DNA from: Dryocola sp036489025
Lineage (GTDB): Bacteria; Pseudomonadota; Gammaproteobacteria; Enterobacterales; Enterobacteriaceae
DNA length: 64,000 bases
Reading direction: 5' to 3'
NCBI GenBank assembly: GCA_036489025.1
Contig: DASXGN010000040.1
Location: forward strand, 230,745-294,744
Shown in pieces: positions 1-8,461 of the stretch (its first letter is position 1; the number at the start of each line of letters is the position of its first letter). The notes beneath the pieces are model-generated. The model ran no database searches, was not told the origin of the DNA, and saw nothing but the letters and a program-made list of their open reading frames with translations. The translations under genes were made by a program, and so were the position numbers.

Positions 1-655
1 CTATACCGCCACCTGGTCCGGGCTGGTGCTTTCGCCGGGGGCAATATTAATTGTGCTGACCATTCCGCTGGTCATCAAGCTGATGCCGGTGGTGCAAACG
101 CGCTGGATAATCGCCTTTGGGTTTAGCTGCCTTGCCGCGTCATTCTTCTGGTCGCGGAACCTCACGCCGAACGTCGATTTCGAGACGCTGGTGCTGTTCC
201 GCAGCGCGCAGTCCTTCGGGCTGGGATTCCTGTTTGTGCCGCTTACCACCATTGCTTTTATCACCATTCCACGCAGGCTAAACGCCGATGCGGCGGCGCT
301 TTTCACCATGTTCCGCAACGTGGCGGGCTCGATAGGCATTTCGCTTTCCACGGCGGCGATCGTCGAACGTGCCCAGGCCCACAGCGCCCATCTCAGCACG
401 CATATGAACCCATTTGACGAACAGTTTCAGCAGGCCATAAGGCGGGGCGCGCAGGCGGTCAGGGACTTCACCACGCAGGTTGGCGATCCTACGGGCATTG
501 CCACCGGGGAGCTGTACAAAACGATGATTGAACAGTCGCGCTTTCTGGCCTATATCGACGTTTTCACGATCCTGAGCGTCGTCGCCTTATTGTTGATTCC
601 ATTTTGTTTACTGCTTTCGCCCGTGAAGAGCGAAGGCGCCGCAGGAGCGCATTAA
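1..655 (+). CDS. DHA2-family MFS drug exporter, C-terminal part (5' end outside window)
   Basis: The reading frame is open from the first bases (first whole codon at position 2) to TAA at 653-655, so the gene starts outside the window. The visible 217 or so residues alternate hydrophobic helices with short loops. They include the stretch ending in FRNVAGSIGISLSTA, typical of the C-terminal half of 14-helix EmrB/DHA2 proton-drug antiporters, and a late hydrophobic helix before a short polar tail. The next gene, an outer-membrane efflux lipoprotein, begins two bases after the stop, so the two are translated together. This fits an EmrAB-TolC-like tripartite exporter; an HlyD/EmrA-type adaptor is expected just upstream but cannot be seen. 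The substrate is unknown. Confidence 0.85.
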   Translation, partial: YTATWSGLVLSPGAILIVLTIPLVIKLMPVVQTRWIIAFGFSCLAASFFWSRNLTPNVDFETLVLFRSAQSFGLGFLFVPLTTIAFITIPRRLNADAAALFTMFRNVAGSIGISLSTAAIVERAQAHSAHLSTHMNPFDEQFQQAIRRGAQAVRDFTTQVGDPTGIATGELYKTMIEQSRFLAYIDVFTILSVVALLLIPFCLLLSPVKSEGAAGAH

Positions 656-656
656 C

Positions 657-2186
657 ATGAACGGGAGAATGTTGTTTTCCACGCTGGCGCTGCTGGTGGC
701 GGGCTGCGCGGTTGGGCCGGATTACCGGCCTGCAAAGCCCCAAACGCCGGCCAGTTTTAACGACACCGCAAATCAAAATCAGCCCGGCGTTGCCTCGCGG
801 GCGCAAACGACCGCCACCGATCCGCGCTGGTGGAAAAGCTTTCGATCGCCGCAGCTCGACAGCCTGATTGAACGGGCGATCGCGGGCAATCTGACGCTGC
901 AACAAACCGTGCTGCGTATTGCCGGAGCGCGGGAACAGATTACTCAGGCGGGCGGGGCGTTTTACCCGAGCGTTAACGGCAGCGCGAGCGTGACGCGGCA
1001 GCAGCTTGGGCTGGAGGGCGAGCTGAAATCACACGGCGTTTATGACCAGCTTAATGACGTCGATCCTTCCCTTGGCGGCGCGCTCGACCCGCTGACCAAA
1101 CCGATTACCCTTTATCAGGGCAGCTTTGACGCCAGCTGGGAGCTGGATCTGTGGGGCAAAGTTCGCCGTCAGGTTGAGGCGACGAAGGCGCAGCAGGACG
1201 CCGCCATCGAGCAGCGCAACGACGCGCTGGTTTCATTGCAGGCCGAAGTGGCCCGCGCCTGGCTTCAGCTTCGCGGGGCGCAGAGCATCATGCAGACGCT
1301 GCAAACGCAGATTGACACCGCGCAGCAAACCCTCGAGCTGACCGAAAGCCGCCAGAAAAGCGGCCTCTCGCCGCAGATGGATGTGGAAAATGCCCGCGCC
1401 CAGCTGGGCAATCTTCAGGCGCAGCTTCCGCCGTATCTGGCGCAGGAACGGCAGGCGATGAACGGGCTGGCGGTCCTGCTGGGTAAGCCGCCGGGCGCGC
1501 TGGATAGCGAGCTGGCAAGCAGGCAGGCGCTACCGGCGCTGCCGGAAATTGTCTCGGTCGGCATTCCCGCTAATCTCGCGCGTCGCCGCCCGGACGTGCG
1601 CGAAGCTGAAGCCAATCTGCACGCTGCCACGGCGCAAATCGGCGTATCCGTGGCGCAGCTTTTCCCCAGTTTTTCTCTCACCGGTCAGTTGGGTCTGCGC
1701 AACGATGAGTCGGGTTATCTGCTCGACTGGGCGAGTCATTTCTACAGCATCGGACCGCAGGTTTCGATTCCGATATTTCAGGGCGGAAGGCTGGTTTCCA
1801 GCGTGAAGGTTGCGCGGGCGCAGCAGGGCAGCGCGGTGCTGCAATATCGTCAGACGGTGCTTACCGCTTTGCAGGATGTAGAAAACGCGCTGGTGAGCTA
1901 TCGCACTGACCAGCAGCGTGAGGCCGGGCTGGCGCAAACCACGCGGTCGCTGCAAACGGCGTTCGATCTGGCCAGCGACAGCTACAGGCAGGGGATCGCC
2001 ACCTTTATCGACGTGCTGGATGCCCAGCGTCAGCTGGCCCAGGCCGAACAGCAGCGCGCGCAGGCTCGGGTACAAAGCAGCCTTGATTTAGTGGCGCTCT
2101 ATAAAGCGCTCGGCGGCGGCTGGGAACCTTATCAGCAGGTCAGCCTGCCGGACTACGCTGTTTTCGGCGAGGCACCGCGCGGGTAG
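657..2186 (+). CDS. Outer-membrane efflux lipoprotein (NodT/OprM-type, TolC superfamily)
   Basis: The 509-residue product starts with a lipoprotein signal whose lipobox is LVAGC (Cys17), followed by the family hallmark VGPDYRP. Two outer-membrane efflux (OEP) repeats follow: a first around residues 60-270 with ELDLWGKVRRQVEA, and a second around 290-480 with RRPDVREAEANLHAA and FIDVLDAQRQLAQAEQ. This is the NodT arrangement of an acylated trimeric channel that carries drugs from an inner-membrane pump across the outer membrane. The ATG sits one base after the stop of the DHA2 pump gene, so both belong to one efflux operon. Nothing equivalent lies next to ybjI in E. coli as I know it, so this is probably accessory DNA. 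Substrate unknown. Confidence 0.9.
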   Translation: MNGRMLFSTLALLVAGCAVGPDYRPAKPQTPASFNDTANQNQPGVASRAQTTATDPRWWKSFRSPQLDSLIERAIAGNLTLQQTVLRIAGAREQITQAGGAFYPSVNGSASVTRQQLGLEGELKSHGVYDQLNDVDPSLGGALDPLTKPITLYQGSFDASWELDLWGKVRRQVEATKAQQDAAIEQRNDALVSLQAEVARAWLQLRGAQSIMQTLQTQIDTAQQTLELTESRQKSGLSPQMDVENARAQLGNLQAQLPPYLAQERQAMNGLAVLLGKPPGALDSELASRQALPALPEIVSVGIPANLARRRPDVREAEANLHAATAQIGVSVAQLFPSFSLTGQLGLRNDESGYLLDWASHFYSIGPQVSIPIFQGGRLVSSVKVARAQQGSAVLQYRQTVLTALQDVENALVSYRTDQQREAGLAQTTRSLQTAFDLASDSYRQGIATFIDVLDAQRQLAQAEQQRAQARVQSSLDLVALYKALGGGWEPYQQVSLPDYAVFGEAPRG

Positions 2187-2205
2187 CATTTGCAGAATCG
2201 GGCAA

Positions 2206-2254
2206 GAAATGGGTAGAAATCCACCATTTCACAACGTCCGGGAGCGCGTATAAC
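2206..2254 (+). promoter_or_regulatory. Probable promoter with overlapping inverted repeat ahead of the aldo/keto reductase
   Basis: GAAATGG (2206-2212) and CCATTTC (2224-2230) form a perfect 7-bp inverted repeat with an 11-bp spacer. Its right arm overlaps a -35-like TTCACA (2228-2233), which lies 15 bp before a good -10, TATAAC (2249-2254). The arrangement looks like a repressor or LysR-type operator on the promoter of the downstream reductase. No regulator gene is adjacent within the window. Confidence 0.4.
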
Positions 2255-2307
2255 TGTCAGACCGTTGCAGAAAACCCTTCTGAAACCCTGAACATGAGGT
2301 CACCGCT

Positions 2308-3342
2308 ATGCGTTATAAAAAGTTAGGTCACACCGGTCTGTTTGTTTCGGAGCTTTGCCTGGGCACCATGACGTTTGGTGGCGAAGGCGGCATGTGGGGC
2401 AAGATCGGTAATCTTGCCCAGTCGGATGCGGAAAAGCTGGTCGGCGGCGCGTTAGACGCCGGAATTAACTTTATCGATACCGCGAACGTCTATTCGGAGG
2501 GGCGCTCGGAAATCATCACCGGCCAGGCGCTAAAAAATCTTAAGGTCCCGCGTGAGAACGTGGTGGTGGCGACTAAAGTTTTTGGCGAAACCGGGACGGC
2601 GGGCGCCAACTCGCGCGGCTCCTCGCGTTATCACATCATCAACAGCGTGAAGGACAGCCTGCAGCGTATGCAGCTGGACCATATCGATCTCTATCAGCTG
2701 CACGGCTTTGATCCGGCGACGCCGATTGAAGAAACGCTGCGCGCGCTTGATACGCTGGTGCAGCACGGGCACGTTCGCTATATCGGCGTGTCGAACTGGG
2801 CCGCCTGGCAAATCATGAAGGCGCTGGGGATTTCTGAACGGCTGGGGCTGGCGAAATTTGCTTCGCTACAGGCTTATTACACGATTGCCGGACGAGACCT
2901 GGAGCGCGAACTGGTGCCGATGCTGCAAAGCGAAGGCGTGGGGCTGATGGTCTGGAGCCCGCTGGCCGGCGGCCTGCTGAGCGGCAAATATGGCCGCGAT
3001 GGGCAGGCCGAGGAGGGCAGCCGCCGCGTTGAGTTCGACTTCCCGCCGGTCAATAAAGATCGCGCGTTCGACTGCGTGGACGTGATGCGTGAAATGGCGG
3101 ACGGCAAGGGCGTTTCGGTTGCGCAGGTGGCGCTGGCCTGGCTGCTGCATCAGGAAGCGGTCAGCAGCGTAATTATCGGCGCAAAACGCATCGATCAGCT
3201 CAACGACAACATTGCCGCCGCGGAAATTCGCTTTACCGAAGATGAGCTTGAGAAGCTGAACGCCGTTAGCGAACTGCCGCGTGAATATCCCGGCTGGATG
3301 CTGGAACGTCAGGGCGAATATCGCCGCAATCAGATGAAATAA
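2308..3342 (+). CDS. Aldo/keto reductase family protein
   Basis: This 344-residue protein is a full-length NAD(P)H-dependent aldo/keto reductase with a TIM-barrel fold. Visible family features are the N-terminal LGHTGLFVSELCLGTMTFG, the catalytic Asp/Tyr segment FIDTANVYSEGRSE (about residues 55-68), the Lys in VVVATKVFG, the His in YQLHGFDP, and the cofactor-binding C-terminal SSVIIGAKRIDQL. Such enzymes reduce aldehydes and ketones to alcohols; the substrate cannot be told. It resembles the YajO/Tas-like branch more than the short-chain-length AKRs. An ATG with GAGG upstream is used. It has its own promoter-like sequence and a strong terminator behind it, so it is probably a single-gene unit. 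Confidence 0.88.
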   Translation: MRYKKLGHTGLFVSELCLGTMTFGGEGGMWGKIGNLAQSDAEKLVGGALDAGINFIDTANVYSEGRSEIITGQALKNLKVPRENVVVATKVFGETGTAGANSRGSSRYHIINSVKDSLQRMQLDHIDLYQLHGFDPATPIEETLRALDTLVQHGHVRYIGVSNWAAWQIMKALGISERLGLAKFASLQAYYTIAGRDLERELVPMLQSEGVGLMVWSPLAGGLLSGKYGRDGQAEEGSRRVEFDFPPVNKDRAFDCVDVMREMADGKGVSVAQVALAWLLHQEAVSSVIIGAKRIDQLNDNIAAAEIRFTEDELEKLNAVSELPREYPGWMLERQGEYRRNQMK

Positions 3343-3354
3343 CGGACGTAAGAC

Positions 3355-3383
3355 GGGCAGCTGAACACGCTGCCCTTTTTTTT
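3355..3383 (+). terminator. Intrinsic terminator of the aldo/keto reductase gene
   Basis: GGGCAGC (3355-3361) pairs with GCTGCCC (3369-3375), followed by eight T residues (3376-3383). The T run overlaps the stop of the convergent ybjI. Confidence 0.85.
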
Positions 3384-4209
3384 ACAGCGTGCTTTCATCG
3401 TTAAAGGGCGCATCCCGCTTCAACACTTTCTCAATCACTTCCAGCACGCCTTCCCGGTTGTTATGCCCGGCCTGGAAGCGTGCCGCTTGTTTCACTTTCT
3501 GCGGGGCGTTTTCCATCGCGAAGCCGAAGCCCGCCTGGCGCAGCATTTCAAGATCGTTGCCGCCGTCGCCGAACGTCACCACTTCGTCGTCTTTAATGCC
3601 CCATTTTTCCTGCAGGATGCGCAGCCCGTTTGCTTTATGAACGCCGGGGATGATCAGGTCAATGGAGCCGTGCCCGCTGGAAACCGGCACCACGATACCT
3701 TCGAAAATCTCGCTGAGGGAATCCATCGTTTCGTCGAGCAGACTGTCGGGCAGGTTCAGGGCAAATTTGAAGAACACATCGTCGAGGCCATAGAAGCTGT
3801 CAACGTGCTCGAGCCGGTGATAATAAGATGCCGCCATCGCTTTAAAGGCTTCATCGTAACTCTTCAGGGTGTAGCCGTTGTGCTTCCCGCAGGCGATGAT
3901 ATCCACGTGCGGCAGCGTCAGCAGATGGTCGACCACCGTGTTGTACTGCTGCTTCGTCAGCTCGCCGTTAAACAGGTCTTCACCCTCGCTGACCACCCAG
4001 CCGCCGTTGTCCGCGACGAAGGAAATCTCCTCGGCTATCTGCGGGAAAAACGACTTCAGCTGGAAATACTGGTTCCCGCTGGCGACGACAAAACGAATCC
4101 CCTGCGCTTTCATCCGCTGATACTGTTCGGCAAAGCGGGCGCGGTTATAGTTTTTGCTGTCGTCCAGAAAGGTGCCATCCATGTCTACGGCAATTAGTTT
4201 TATACTCAT
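3382..4209 (-). CDS. ybjI: HAD-superfamily sugar-phosphate/FMN phosphatase YbjI
   Basis: The 275-residue protein is a Cof-type (class IIB) haloacid-dehalogenase phosphatase. Motif I is AVDMDGTFL (nucleophile Asp9, acid Asp11), motif II is VVASGNQY, and motif III/IV is VVTFGDGGNDLEMLRQAG, in which the paired Asp residues bind Mg2+. E. coli YbjI hydrolyses FMN and sugar phosphates in vitro (known for the family); cytoplasmic. It lies 30 bases downstream of ybjJ in the same direction, so the two form an operon, as in E. coli, where RcdA is reported to act on this region. The gene ends against the terminator of the convergent reductase gene. Confidence 0.93.
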   Translation of the reverse strand: MSIKLIAVDMDGTFLDDSKNYNRARFAEQYQRMKAQGIRFVVASGNQYFQLKSFFPQIAEEISFVADNGGWVVSEGEDLFNGELTKQQYNTVVDHLLTLPHVDIIACGKHNGYTLKSYDEAFKAMAASYYHRLEHVDSFYGLDDVFFKFALNLPDSLLDETMDSLSEIFEGIVVPVSSGHGSIDLIIPGVHKANGLRILQEKWGIKDDEVVTFGDGGNDLEMLRQAGFGFAMENAPQKVKQAARFQAGHNNREGVLEVIEKVLKRDAPFNDESTL

Positions 4210-4239
4210 CGAATCCTCCGTTGAATTAAAAGCGCAGGC

Positions 4240-5460
4240 TTAAGACTCTGCATCGCACGCCTGCTGCGGCAGGGTTGACGGTTTGGCGACGGCGCGGGCA
4301 ATCAGTGCCGCAACCATCATCAGAGCGAGCACAACCAGCATCGCGGCGCGCAGGCCATAATGTTCGCCCAGGAAGCCCAGCAGCGGCGGCCCGACCAAAA
4401 AGGCCACGTAGCCGGAAGCGGCGACAACGCTAACGCGAGTGGCGGGATCCGGCCCCGTATCGCCCGCGGCGGAAATCGTCAGCGGGAAGCCAAGCGAAGT
4501 GCCAAGCCCCCACAAAATAACCGAAATTCCCGCGACCATCGGGCTATCCACAAAGACGATAAGCCCGATGCCCAAAATACCCATCAGGGCGCAGGCGCGC
4601 ACCACGGCAACGCGGCTGTAGCGATCGATAAACCAGCCGCCGGTGAAGCGTCCGACCGTCATACCCAGCGTGAAGCCGACGTAAATCAGCGAGCCGGACG
4701 TGGGGCTAAAGCCGTGGCCGTCGACCATCAGCAGCGGCAGCCAGTCGTTGGCTGAACCTTCGGCAAAGGCCATGGCCAGCACGATGGTGCCAATCAGCAG
4801 CAGCTGAATATCTTTATAAAAGGGCGGGTGCGGCTCGGTTGGATTTGCGTCACTCTGAGCTGGATTGTCTTTGCCGACGCCGTGCGGAATAGCGCGAATC
4901 GCCACGGCAATCGGCACGATAACCAGCAGGCCAATCAGCAGCAGGTGGCCGAAAGCGGCAAAATTAACCGCCGTCAGGCTCATGCCGATACCGGCTCCGG
5001 CCAGCGTGCCCAGACTGAAGAAACCGTGCATCATCGGCAGCACCGTTTTCTTCATCTGCTCCTCAACCATCGCGCCTTCGACGTTCATGGCGACTTCAGA
5101 AGAGCCAAGCCCGGTGCCCAATACGGCAAGACCCAGAGCGAACAGCAGCGGTGAAGCAAGGTACAGCGCGCCGCTCATCCCCAGCATGCCGATAACCATC
5201 AGCGTCATGCCGCTGCGAATAATGGCGTGCGTGCCGAAGCGTTTGACCAGCCAGCCCGAGCAAAGTATGCCGCTCATCGATCCGACGGACAGCCCAAACA
5301 GCACGATGCCCATACCGGCGGTGGAAACGCCGAGCGTATCGCGAATGGCAGGCGTGCGGGTTGCCCAGGAGGCCATGACGAGGCCGGGAAGGAAAAAGAA
5401 GGCAAACAGCGCCCAGGTTCGATGCAGTAAGGCTTTTCTGTGGTTTGCTGCGGCAGGCAT
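4240..5460 (-). CDS. ybjJ: MFS transporter YbjJ
   Basis: The 406-residue protein has about twelve hydrophobic helices in two halves joined by a polar linker near residues 205-225 (GKDNPAQSDANPTEPHPP). Loop motifs such as GWLVKRFGTH and GWFIDRYSRVAVVR are typical of the major facilitator superfamily. E. coli YbjJ is an inner-membrane protein of the fucose-permease-like branch with no established substrate. The gene is divergent from rcdA across a 127-bp region that holds an 18-bp near-palindrome, and it is followed closely by ybjI. This context suggests autoregulated control by the TetR-type regulator. Confidence 0.9.
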   Translation of the reverse strand: MPAAANHRKALLHRTWALFAFFFLPGLVMASWATRTPAIRDTLGVSTAGMGIVLFGLSVGSMSGILCSGWLVKRFGTHAIIRSGMTLMVIGMLGMSGALYLASPLLFALGLAVLGTGLGSSEVAMNVEGAMVEEQMKKTVLPMMHGFFSLGTLAGAGIGMSLTAVNFAAFGHLLLIGLLVIVPIAVAIRAIPHGVGKDNPAQSDANPTEPHPPFYKDIQLLLIGTIVLAMAFAEGSANDWLPLLMVDGHGFSPTSGSLIYVGFTLGMTVGRFTGGWFIDRYSRVAVVRACALMGILGIGLIVFVDSPMVAGISVILWGLGTSLGFPLTISAAGDTGPDPATRVSVVAASGYVAFLVGPPLLGFLGEHYGLRAAMLVVLALMMVAALIARAVAKPSTLPQQACDAES

Positions 5461-5511
5461 GAAGAGAACCCGTTGGCTTGGAATGAGGATTGGGATTCAC
5501 ACTAGCAAGAT

Positions 5512-5529
5512 TGTGTACATTTGTACACA
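5512..5529. promoter_or_regulatory. Near-palindromic operator between ybjJ and rcdA
   Basis: TGTGTACA (5512-5519) and TGTACACA (5522-5529) are exact reverse complements separated by TT. Size, symmetry and position between a TetR-family gene and its divergent transporter are what is expected of the RcdA operator. That RcdA binds here is an inference from context. Confidence 0.55.
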
Positions 5530-5587
5530 TTTGCGGTTAAGCTCTTTTCAGCGAGAGGATAACAGACATTTTTTGCGAGGATTTAGC

Positions 5588-6133
5588 ATGGAAACAGCCG
5601 CGCGACGTAGCGATCCGGCCAGGCGTGAACTTATTTTGCAGGCCACGCTGGACATGCTGGTTGAACACGGCATCAGCCATATCACGCATCGCAAAATTGC
5701 CGAGGCGGCGGGCGTTTCGTTAGGCTCGATGACCTATTATTTTGACGGCATTGAATCGCTGCTTAGCGAAGCTTTTACGCAGTTTGCGCTGGGAATGTCG
5801 CAGGATTATCGGGCCCGTCTTGAACAGGCCAAAAACGCGGAGCAAGCCTGCGAGGCCGTGGTCGATATCATCTGCGGAGAAACCTTTGCGACAGCCTACA
5901 ACCTGCAGGTGATGTACCAGCTGTACGCCTACGCTAACCGTAATCCCGCGCTGAAAACCATCATGCAGGACTGGATGTGCCGTAGCCAGCAGGCGCTGGA
6001 AACCTTCTTCGACCCGATTACCGCCCGCACGCTGGACGCCTTTATCGAAGGCATGACCCTGCACTACGTCACCGACCGCGAGCCGCTGGGACGCGAGGAT
6101 CTCACCCGCATGGTGGCGAAGATTGTGCGCTGA
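5588..6133 (+). CDS. rcdA: TetR-family transcriptional regulator RcdA (YbjK)
   Basis: The 181-residue protein starts at the ATG in TTTAGCATGGAAAC, preceded by GCGAGG. An open frame extends upstream but only as antisense to ybjJ. Residues 10-60 form a TetR helix-turn-helix (ARRELILQATLDMLVEHG, then HRKIAEAAGVSLGSMTYYF); the remainder is a helical ligand/dimer domain with no clear ligand. In E. coli, RcdA activates csgD and influences biofilm and stress genes as well as its own locus. The divergent ybjJ-ybjI unit shares its upstream region. Confidence 0.92.
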   Translation: METAARRSDPARRELILQATLDMLVEHGISHITHRKIAEAAGVSLGSMTYYFDGIESLLSEAFTQFALGMSQDYRARLEQAKNAEQACEAVVDIICGETFATAYNLQVMYQLYAYANRNPALKTIMQDWMCRSQQALETFFDPITARTLDAFIEGMTLHYVTDREPLGREDLTRMVAKIVR

Positions 6134-6327
6134 CGGTTCTACGCCGATCGTTGCGCCCGCAGTCATATTAACTACGGCTGCGCCAATTGCGCCGCTGCTA
6201 CCGCAGATCACTACGGCTTTGCCAGCAGGCACATAATATTTTCCTCATGCGCGTCTGGTGCATTCTGGCGTATGTTCGGTGCGGGAGTTTGTGCAAGTTG
6301 GTTGGAGGGAGATAAATTTCAGGCAAT

Positions 6328-6406
6328 AAAAAACCCATCAACCTTGAACCAAAGAGGCGGGGTTGATGGGCTCCACAAATTGGGGACATCAAAGAAAAGC
6401 AGTGGC
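6328..6406 (-). ncRNA. rybB: Small regulatory RNA RybB
   Basis: Read on the minus strand from 6406, the RNA begins GCCACTGCTTTTCTTTGATG, which is the conserved RybB seed known from E. coli and Salmonella. It ends with a 10-bp stem, CCCATCAACC (paired positions 6361-6370 and 6334-6343), and a run of six T residues at 6333-6328. The length is 79 nt, as in E. coli. RybB is an Hfq-dependent RNA that silences outer-membrane porin mRNAs under envelope stress. Its place between rcdA and ybjL matches E. coli. The loop and mid-region differ slightly from E. coli, but seed and terminator are intact. Confidence 0.95.
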
Positions 6407-6411
6407 ACTAA

Positions 6412-6440
6412 TTAAGACTTTTGCCTGGGCAAAAAGTTCT
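6412..6440 (-). promoter_or_regulatory. Sigma-E promoter of rybB
   Basis: On the minus strand, AGAACTT (6440-6434) lies 15 bp before GTCTTAA (6418-6412), and RNA position +1 (6406) follows five bases later. This fits the RpoE consensus GGAACTT...GTCnAA, and rybB is a known RpoE target. Confidence 0.88.
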
Positions 6441-6484
6441 GCCCATCATAAAAAAAAACTATTTTTCTTTGTCTGTGCCCTCGA

Positions 6485-8164
6485 TCACAAACCGGGCCAT
6501 ACGATCACTATCAGCGTACCTGCCAGCGTTAACAGCACGTTAGCTATCGCGTAGGTGCCCGCGTAGCCGAGGGCCGGAATGTTGCTGCGCGAGACGTCGC
6601 TGATGATTTCCATGGCCGGCGCGCAGGTGCGGGCGCCCATCATGGCTCCGAAGAGCAGAGCGCGGTTCATGCGCAGCACGTAGGCGCCAAACAGGAAGCA
6701 GATGATGACCGGCACGAGGCTGACAATCAGGCCGGCAACCAGCATTTGTCCGCCGACCGCGCCGACGCTGCCAATGCCGCTGCCCGCGCTCAGACCAACG
6801 CCTGCCATAAAGACCATCAGGCCAAATTCTTTCACCATGTTCAGCGCGCCCTGTGGGATATAGCCGAAGGTCGGGTGGTTGGCGCGCAGGAAGCCGAGCA
6901 TGATCCCCGCAAACAGCAGGCCCGCCGCGTTGCCGACGCCGAAGCTGAACGAGCTGAACTGGAAGGTGATCATGCCGATCATCAGGCCAATGATAAAGAA
7001 GGCGCAGAAGGCGAGCAGGTCGGTTATCTGGCTGTGAATCGAGATAAAGCCAATGCGTTCGGCCACTGTTTTCACGCGTCTTGCATCGCCGCTGACCTGC
7101 AACACGTCGCCCTTATTGAGCACGATGTTATCGTCGATGGGCATTTCAATCTGGCTGCGAATCACGCGGTTGAGGAAGCAGCCGTGATCGGTCAGCTTGA
7201 GCTGGCCCAGGCGGCGGCCCACGGCATTGTGATTTTTGACCACGATTTCTTCGGTGACGATGCGCATATCCAGCAGGTCGCGGTCGAAGACTTCTTTACC
7301 GTTGCGGAAGCTTGGGTCGAGGCGTGAATGGGCATCGGGGTAGCCGACCAGGGAGATTTCATCTCCTTTTTGCAGCACGGCGTCGCCGTCGGGGTTCGCC
7401 AGAATGCCGTTGCGGCGAATACGTTCGATATAGCAGCCCGTCTGGCGATAAATCCCCAGCTCGCGCAGATTTTTACCGTCGGCCCAGGCCACCAGCTCGG
7501 AACCCACGCGGTAGGCGCGAATCACCGGCAGATAAACTTTGCGGGTGGCGTCCGTGTCCAGGCCGCGTTCGCGGGCGATTTGCTGGGCGCTGGTTTGCAG
7601 ATCCTGATGCTGTAGCTTCGGCAGATAGCGCGCGCCGATTATCAGGCTTACCAGACCAATCAGATAGGTCAGAGCGTAGCCAAGGCTCAGATGATCCAGT
7701 GAGGCTGCGAGCGTATCGCCCGACATGCCGGAGTGGCGCAACGTATCGCCCGCGCCGACCAATACCGGCGTGGAGGTCATGGAGCCTGCCAGCATCCCGG
7801 CGGTGAGGCCAATGTCCCAGCCGAACAGCTTACCGAGGCCCAGAGCCAGCAGCATGGCGCTGCCGACCATCACCAGGGCGAGCATCAGGTAGTTTTTACC
7901 GTCGCGGAAGAAAATAGAGAAAAAGTTGGGGCCGGCTTCCACGCCGACGCAGAAAATGAACAGCATAAAGCCGAGATTCAGGGCGTCGGTGTTAATGGCG
8001 AAGTGCTGTTGTCCCAATAATAAAGAGACCACTAAAACACCAATGGAATTACCCAGTTGGATTGAACCAAGGCGTAATTTACCCAGGCACAACCCTAAGG
8101 CCAGCACCACAAATAATAACAGGATGTAATTCCCGTTTAACAAATCTGCGACGTTTATATTCAC
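6485..8164 (-). CDS. ybjL: Putative aspartate-alanine exchanger family transporter YbjL
   Basis: The 559-residue protein (E. coli about 561) has an N-terminal block of about five helices, then two RCK_C/TrkA-C regulatory domains (around residues 200-290 and 295-370, with GDEISLVGYPDAHSRLD and GDVLQVSGDARRVKTVAERIG), then a second membrane block ending TYAIANVLLTLAGTLIVIVWPGL. This order is that of the AAEx family of secondary transporters. Its substrate in enterobacteria is not established. The gene is read leftwards, with rybB just beyond its stop. The long leader up to ybjM (297 bp) suggests independent promoters for the two genes. Confidence 0.92.
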   Translation of the reverse strand: MNINVADLLNGNYILLLFVVLALGLCLGKLRLGSIQLGNSIGVLVVSLLLGQQHFAINTDALNLGFMLFIFCVGVEAGPNFFSIFFRDGKNYLMLALVMVGSAMLLALGLGKLFGWDIGLTAGMLAGSMTSTPVLVGAGDTLRHSGMSGDTLAASLDHLSLGYALTYLIGLVSLIIGARYLPKLQHQDLQTSAQQIARERGLDTDATRKVYLPVIRAYRVGSELVAWADGKNLRELGIYRQTGCYIERIRRNGILANPDGDAVLQKGDEISLVGYPDAHSRLDPSFRNGKEVFDRDLLDMRIVTEEIVVKNHNAVGRRLGQLKLTDHGCFLNRVIRSQIEMPIDDNIVLNKGDVLQVSGDARRVKTVAERIGFISIHSQITDLLAFCAFFIIGLMIGMITFQFSSFSFGVGNAAGLLFAGIMLGFLRANHPTFGYIPQGALNMVKEFGLMVFMAGVGLSAGSGIGSVGAVGGQMLVAGLIVSLVPVIICFLFGAYVLRMNRALLFGAMMGARTCAPAMEIISDVSRSNIPALGYAGTYAIANVLLTLAGTLIVIVWPGL

Positions 8165-8461
8165 GAAGGCTAACTTCTTGTTTACCAGTAAGCTATTGAA
8201 AGAGAAAGTTTTTTAGGTTAAGGTTTTTGCCGAAAACAGCGTGAAAGAATGCTTTTTAACAGCATCAAAATATCACACGCGACACCCTAACAATGGCCGC
8301 TAGTTTAATCTTTATGAGGATTAACGGCTAGTAAGAATATTGTGCTAATTGTGGCGCAATTTTTTGGCATGGATTGCCGCAACTTTATCAGACTCGGGTC
8401 TCTTCGTGCTGCGAAGAGCAGCTATTTATTGGTTCGATACAGGTGACTAGAAGGAGAGGGT

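Noticed and set aside
4865..5587. Long N-terminal extension of rcdA (open frame from 4865)
   Set aside because: The extension is antisense to ybjJ and crosses the divergent promoter region and palindrome; the TetR domain begins only after the ATG at 5588.
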